Origin: Ruegeria sp. YS9
GTDB taxonomy: Bacteria > Pseudomonadota > Alphaproteobacteria > Rhodobacterales > Rhodobacteraceae
Assembly: GCF_024628725.1 (NCBI RefSeq)
Contig: NZ_CP102409.1
Span: forward strand, 777,001 to 841,000
Length of the DNA: 64,000 bases
Direction: 5' to 3'
Each line of letters begins with the position of its first letter. Within the stretch, counting starts at the first letter, position 1. The notes under the pieces were generated by a model. That model was not told where the DNA came from. It searched no databases and saw nothing but the letters and a program-made list of their open reading frames with translations. Below, piece by piece: positions 60,612-64,000 of this stretch. The translations under genes and the position numbers were made by a program.

Positions 60612-62770
60612 AGACGCAGCCCCGGTGCTTCGGTGAGTTCGCCGATTGCCATGGCTGGATAGCCAGCGTTCTTGAGGTCTTGCAGGACGGTATCGGCATC
60701 CTTTGCCGCGACCGCGGCCAGCAGGCCGCCTGCTGTCTGCGGGTCGAACATCAAGGCGGCTTTGCCCTCGGCGGGCAGGGCAGGTGCTATTGCCCGGTTG
60801 TCTGCAAAAAGGGTTGACCGAACACCCCGGTCCGTCAGCTCCTGCGCGCCATCCATCACGCCCACGGCACCCAGGTCCATCATGGCCCCACATCCGGAAG
60901 CGTCACAGATGCCTTGCAGATGTCCGGCCAGACCAAACCCGGTCACGTCGGTCATCGCATGGGCCCCGGCCAATATGCGGGCCGCCTTGCCCTGCGGCTG
61001 CGCCATCTGCTGGTAGGCTGCGGCGACCCAGGCACCATTGGCCTGGCCGGCCATCTCGGCCGCCATAAGAACACCGCTTCCTATGGGTTTGGTCAGGATC
61101 AGACGATCCCTCGGTTGCCCGCCCGCCAGTGTGATCGGGGCGGATTCGCACAACCCGGTCAGTGTGAAGCCGATCGTCATCTCGTCACCCATGGAGCTGT
61201 GTCCGCCCACAATCTCGGCACCGGCGTCCCGCATGACGGCTCCTGCGATCGACATGATTTCCGACATGGTTCGGCTTTGCAGGGCAGAAGACATGCGCGG
61301 CAAGATGATGGTTGCCGTGGCTGCCTGAGGCGTGGCCCCCATGGCCCAAATATCGCCTAAGGCGTGAACAGCCGCGATACGGGTCATAAGCGCAGGATCG
61401 TTGGTGAAAGCCCGCAGGTGATCGGATGTCATGACCTGCTGAACTCCGCCTGTCTGAAGCAGAGCCGCGTCATCGCCGGGCAGGGGGATGATGTCCGGGC
61501 GAATGGGGGCGGGCTGCGATTTCAGCGCAACCTGCAATGCACCCCGCCCGACCTTGGCACCGCATCCGCCACACATCGGTTTTTCACCCAGCGCCTCGAC
61601 AAGTCCGGCGGCACGTGCGCGCGGCAGCGCAGGGGGCCTCATCTGCGGCAGGTCCCGGAACTTGTTCATGAAGGTCTGGTCGATGTGGTTCTTCCATTGC
61701 CACATCATCGCTCCGCTGTAGGACAACCCAAACCGCTCACCCAGCGCTGATTTGCCGCCCAGCGAAATCAGCTTCAGGTAATCTTTCTGCGGGACATATC
61801 TGCGCATCCGCCCAGCCCCCAGCGCCGCGCGCAGATTGTCGAACAGAACCGGTGCTTCGCGCACTGCATAAACTCCGGCCTTGGGTCTGGGATTGTCCGT
61901 CAGATGGGCGCAATCACCGGCGGCAAAAACCACGGGATCGCTGGATTGCAGGTAGCTGTTCACCCGGATGAAGCCATCCTCAAGGTCCAGCCCGGTCTTT
62001 TCGATCCAGTCATACGGGCGGGCTCCGGCCGCACCTGTCACGAAATTGGCGGGAATTGTGCGCCCGTCCTGCAATGCGACGTGATCCGAAGCGATCCGGC
62101 TGATTGCCGCGTTTTCGATCACCTTTACACCAAGATTCTGCATGGCTTGCCGGATCGTCGCTGCCGCCTTGGGTTTGGTGGCGGTCAGGGCGAAGGCATT
62201 GTCGATCAGTGTAACCTGTGCTGTCCGACCTTTGGCCCTGAGCGCGTGAGTCATCGCCATGACCAGTTCAACTCCGGCGACTCCACCGCCGATTACGACG
62301 ACCGAGGCAGGGCCGCTGCCTTCCAGATAAGCGGCCCACTTTGCCGCGAATGGCCCCAGTGGTTTGGCCGGTACCGCATGTTCCGCAAAGCCGGGCATTG
62401 CGGGCATGTCCGACGTGATGCCAACATTGACCGATGCCACGTCGAAACCAACCGGAGGATGCCCGGGAACATGGATTTCCTGACGATCGGTATCGAGTCC
62501 GTCGGCCGAGCCCAGAATGACCCGTGCGCCTGCAAAACGCGCCAGTTTGACAAGATCGATGTCCAGTTCCCACCGGTCATAATGCCCGGCGATGTAACCT
62601 GGCAACATTCCGGAATAAGGGGCCGTCGGGCCGGGGTTGATCACGGTCACCCGTGCCCCGGGCAAAGGGTTCATCCCCCATTTGCGCAGCAGCAGCGCGT
62701 GGGTGTGACCTCCGCCAACCAGAACCAGATCGCGGGTCAGGGGCAGTGGGGGAATATGCATAGGTTTCAA
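60602..62770 (-). CDS. selD: Selenide, water dikinase fused to a pyridine-nucleotide-disulfide oxidoreductase domain
   Basis: 722 residues. Residues 1-370 are an NDH-2-like flavoprotein: LVLVGGGHTHALLL, VVIGGGVAGVELVMAMTHAL and VFAAGDCAHLTDNPRPKAGVYAVR. Residues about 400-720 are SelD: MCGGCGAKVGRG holds the catalytic Cys and Lys, with PGDDAALLQTGG and AMTDVTGFGLAGHLQGI. The fusion may deliver reduced selenide to the kinase. selA and selB are absent from the window, so the selenophosphate probably serves MnmH. It overlaps mrpG by 4 nt. Confidence 0.94.
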   Translation of the reverse strand: MKPMHIPPLPLTRDLVLVGGGHTHALLLRKWGMNPLPGARVTVINPGPTAPYSGMLPGYIAGHYDRWELDIDLVKLARFAGARVILGSADGLDTDRQEIHVPGHPPVGFDVASVNVGITSDMPAMPGFAEHAVPAKPLGPFAAKWAAYLEGSGPASVVVIGGGVAGVELVMAMTHALRAKGRTAQVTLIDNAFALTATKPKAAATIRQAMQNLGVKVIENAAISRIASDHVALQDGRTIPANFVTGAAGARPYDWIEKTGLDLEDGFIRVNSYLQSSDPVVFAAGDCAHLTDNPRPKAGVYAVREAPVLFDNLRAALGAGRMRRYVPQKDYLKLISLGGKSALGERFGLSYSGAMMWQWKNHIDQTFMNKFRDLPQMRPPALPRARAAGLVEALGEKPMCGGCGAKVGRGALQVALKSQPAPIRPDIIPLPGDDAALLQTGGVQQVMTSDHLRAFTNDPALMTRIAAVHALGDIWAMGATPQAATATIILPRMSSALQSRTMSEIMSIAGAVMRDAGAEIVGGHSSMGDEMTIGFTLTGLCESAPITLAGGQPRDRLILTKPIGSGVLMAAEMAGQANGAWVAAAYQQMAQPQGKAARILAGAHAMTDVTGFGLAGHLQGICDASGCGAMMDLGAVGVMDGAQELTDRGVRSTLFADNRAIAPALPAEGKAALMFDPQTAGGLLAAVAAKDADTVLQDLKNAGYPAMAIGELTEAPGLRLQS

Positions 62771-63153
62771 TTCGCGCTATGGTCCGGGACGTCCTCGACC
62801 TGCTCGACGGCGTGGGTGGCCCAAAGCTCATCTTCGCCAGCATCCGGCAGGTCTTCTGGTTTTTCATGACGGTGTATGTGCCATTTTGCAATGAACAGGG
62901 CCGTGATCGGAGCGGTCAGGAACAGGAATAGCGTGATGAGCAGTTCGTGCAGGGACAGCTTTCCTTCCAGAAAAACAGAATGTGCGATCGAGGCCAAAAG
63001 CACGCCACCCACCCCCAACGTCGTTGCCTTGGTCGGCGCGTGCAGGCGGGACATTGGGTCTTTCAACTTGATCATGCCAAAAGACCCGACAAAGCCGAAG
63101 ATACCCGAGACAATCAGGAAAAAGGCGATCAGCAGTTCCACGATGAATGTCAT
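62767..63153 (-). CDS. mrpG: MrpG/PhaG, Na+/H+ antiporter subunit G
   Basis: 128 residues with three membrane helices: FIVELLIAFFLIVSGIFGFVGSFG, ATTLGVGGVLLASIAHSVFL and LLITLFLFLTAPITALFIAKW. GMIKLKDPMSRLHAPTKATTLG is the subunit G signature. ATG at 63153 has GAGGG upstream. It is a small subunit of the Mrp antiporter in the inner membrane. It starts 8 nt after mrpF and overlaps selD by 4 nt. Confidence 0.94.
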   Translation of the reverse strand: MTFIVELLIAFFLIVSGIFGFVGSFGMIKLKDPMSRLHAPTKATTLGVGGVLLASIAHSVFLEGKLSLHELLITLFLFLTAPITALFIAKWHIHRHEKPEDLPDAGEDELWATHAVEQVEDVPDHSAN

Positions 63154-63160
63154 CCCGCCC

Positions 63161-63430
63161 TCACTCGATAATATTGCCGCGCAACATGAAGCGCGCGTAG
63201 GCCACGGTGGAGACAAAACCAAGCATGGCTATGATCATGGCGGCCTCGAAGAAGATCTCGGTGCCCTGATCCAGCCCATATAGGATCATCAGGGCGATGG
63301 TGTTGATCACCATCGTGTCCAAGGCCAGAACCCGAGTGCCAACCCCGTCAGCGGTGATGATCCGCCACAGACACATCATGATCGCCGCACCGAAACAGGC
63401 AAATGCAAAATAAATCGCGTAGTCGATCAT
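63161..63430 (-). CDS. mrpF: MrpF/PhaF, Na+/H+ antiporter subunit F
   Basis: 89 residues with three membrane helices: IYFAFACFGAAIMMCLWRII, VINTIALMILYG and FEAAMIIAMLGFVSTVAYARFMLRG. ADGVGTRVLALDTMVIN is typical of subunit F. The start overlaps the mrpE stop by 4 nt. Confidence 0.94.
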   Translation of the reverse strand: MIDYAIYFAFACFGAAIMMCLWRIITADGVGTRVLALDTMVINTIALMILYGLDQGTEIFFEAAMIIAMLGFVSTVAYARFMLRGNIIE

Positions 63431-63924
63431 TCGAAAATCTCCTTCAGGCGACGTTCATAGCGCTGCTTGATCTGGTCTCGCACCTCGCCAGGGTTCGGTG
63501 CGTCGAGGCAATGTACCAGCAGGTTGTGCCCCTGCGCCGAAAGATCGCAACTGACGGTGCCGGGAGTCATCGTGATGGTCCCGGCCAGAAAGGTGATTGC
63601 TTCGGGGGTGCGCAGCTCAAGCGGGACACAGACCCAGTTGGGCTGGCGGTCATCATTGCGCTTGAACAGGATGATCCGGGCCACTGTTACGTTTGCAACC
63701 ACGATATCCCAAAGCACCACCAGCATGTATTCCACAACCATTGGCCAGTTGCGCACTTTGGGACGATCCGGCCAGTATGGCTGTGTGATGAAAGGAATGA
63801 TGATCCCGAGGATCAGGCCAAAGACCAGAGAGTTCAGCGAAGGCTTGTTCGCCAGCAGAATCCAGACCAGCGTCAGCAAAATCGTCAGGTGTGGGTGCGG
63901 GAAAATCCGGCGCAGCAGTTTCAT
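63427..63924 (-). CDS. mrpE: MrpE/PhaE, Na+/H+ antiporter subunit E
   Basis: 165 residues. Membrane helices LTILLTLVWILLANKPSLNSLVFGLILGIIIPF and VVEYMLVVLWDIVVANVTVARIIL are followed by TPEAITFLAGTITMTPGTVSCDL, the subunit E signature. The ATG at 63924 shares a TGATG with the mrpD stop. An adjacent GTG (63927) is less likely. Confidence 0.94.
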   Translation of the reverse strand: MKLLRRIFPHPHLTILLTLVWILLANKPSLNSLVFGLILGIIIPFITQPYWPDRPKVRNWPMVVEYMLVVLWDIVVANVTVARIILFKRNDDRQPNWVCVPLELRTPEAITFLAGTITMTPGTVSCDLSAQGHNLLVHCLDAPNPGEVRDQIKQRYERRLKEIFE

Positions 63925-64000
63925 CACTCTTCCCTTCCCAATACGGCAGAGATGTAGTTTTCAGGCGTAAACAACTGCTCTGCGGTTTTGCTCGTGTACT
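63924..64000 (-). CDS. mrpD: MrpD/PhaD, Na+/H+ antiporter subunit D (C-terminal fragment)
   Basis: 25 codons of the C-terminus are in the window, reading YTSKTAEQLFTPENYISAVL then GREE and TGA. The TAEQLxxPENYIxAVLG pattern matches the end of MrpD. The rest of the gene continues past the window on the minus strand. The stop overlaps the mrpE ATG. Confidence 0.85.
   Translation of the reverse strand, partial: YTSKTAEQLFTPENYISAVLGREE

Overview
The window is a contiguous piece of a GC-rich alphaproteobacterial chromosome. It most resembles a marine Roseobacter-group Rhodobacteraceae. The reasons are a complete SoxXYZABCDEF thiosulfate-oxidation cluster, 5-aminolevulinate synthase of the alphaproteobacterial (Shemin) type, an NAD(P)H dehydrogenase-like/SelD fusion, PrpE with TTTGCAAA-type operators, MerR-controlled acyl-CoA dehydrogenase genes, and many ATGA-type gene overlaps. 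Family assignments come from reading motifs; no database search was run.

Layout. (1) 1-13055: the sox region. It holds soxX (3' end), Y, Z, A, a hairpin and a palindrome, then B, C, D, E, F, a DUF302 protein, hemA and a YeeE/SoxT-like sulfur permease. Two convergent metallo-beta-lactamase-fold genes of the SoxG/SoxH type follow, and the SoxH-like one has lost the usual metal motif. (2) 13442-13527: tRNA-Leu(UAA). (3) 13635-23445: an accessory locus with a HEPN-like protein, a LuxR regulator with a degenerate receiver, a 600-bp AT-rich control region, a 760-residue Gly/Asp/Ser low-complexity protein, a 646-residue protein with degenerate internal repeats, and a type I exporter (ABC protein plus HlyD adaptor). 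This is the best candidate for an undescribed system: a two-substrate type I secretion module, probably for surface or matrix proteins. (4) 23525-31575: housekeeping genes (rhodanese, hydrolase, glyA, nadK, amidase, prpE) followed by a cluster of TTTGCAAA motifs upstream of prpE. (5) 31942-36171: maeB, an unknown membrane protein and a VOC-bicupin protein.

(6) 36265-40789: a tightly coupled nucleoside salvage operon, cdd-deoA-deoB-add-upp. (7) 40796-43936: a degenerate M48-like membrane protein, an EamA permease and a Hint-like protein lacking the nucleophilic Cys. (8) 43993-51946: a fatty-acyl-CoA degradation block (fadB, cupin, thiolase, GST, small RHH protein, acyl-CoA dehydrogenase) with two related MerR regulators and palindromic ACGT-type operators. 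(9) 52062-56476: two thioesterases and a MATE exporter, facing an arsC/pyrD/DUF1330/DUF952 operon. (10) 56581-64000: a periplasmic 5'-nucleotidase, a decayed intergenic stretch, an SRAP protein, mnmH converging with selD (selenouridine in tRNA), and mrpG/F/E plus the end of mrpD (multisubunit Na+/H+ antiporter).

How it fits together. The first third combines periplasmic sulfur oxidation (SoxXA, YZ, B, CD) with electron carriers (SoxE, SoxF) and haem supply (hemA). The middle and end cover propionyl-CoA and acyl-CoA catabolism, anaplerosis (MaeB), nucleoside recycling and ion homeostasis, in keeping with a marine heterotroph that also gains energy from reduced sulfur.
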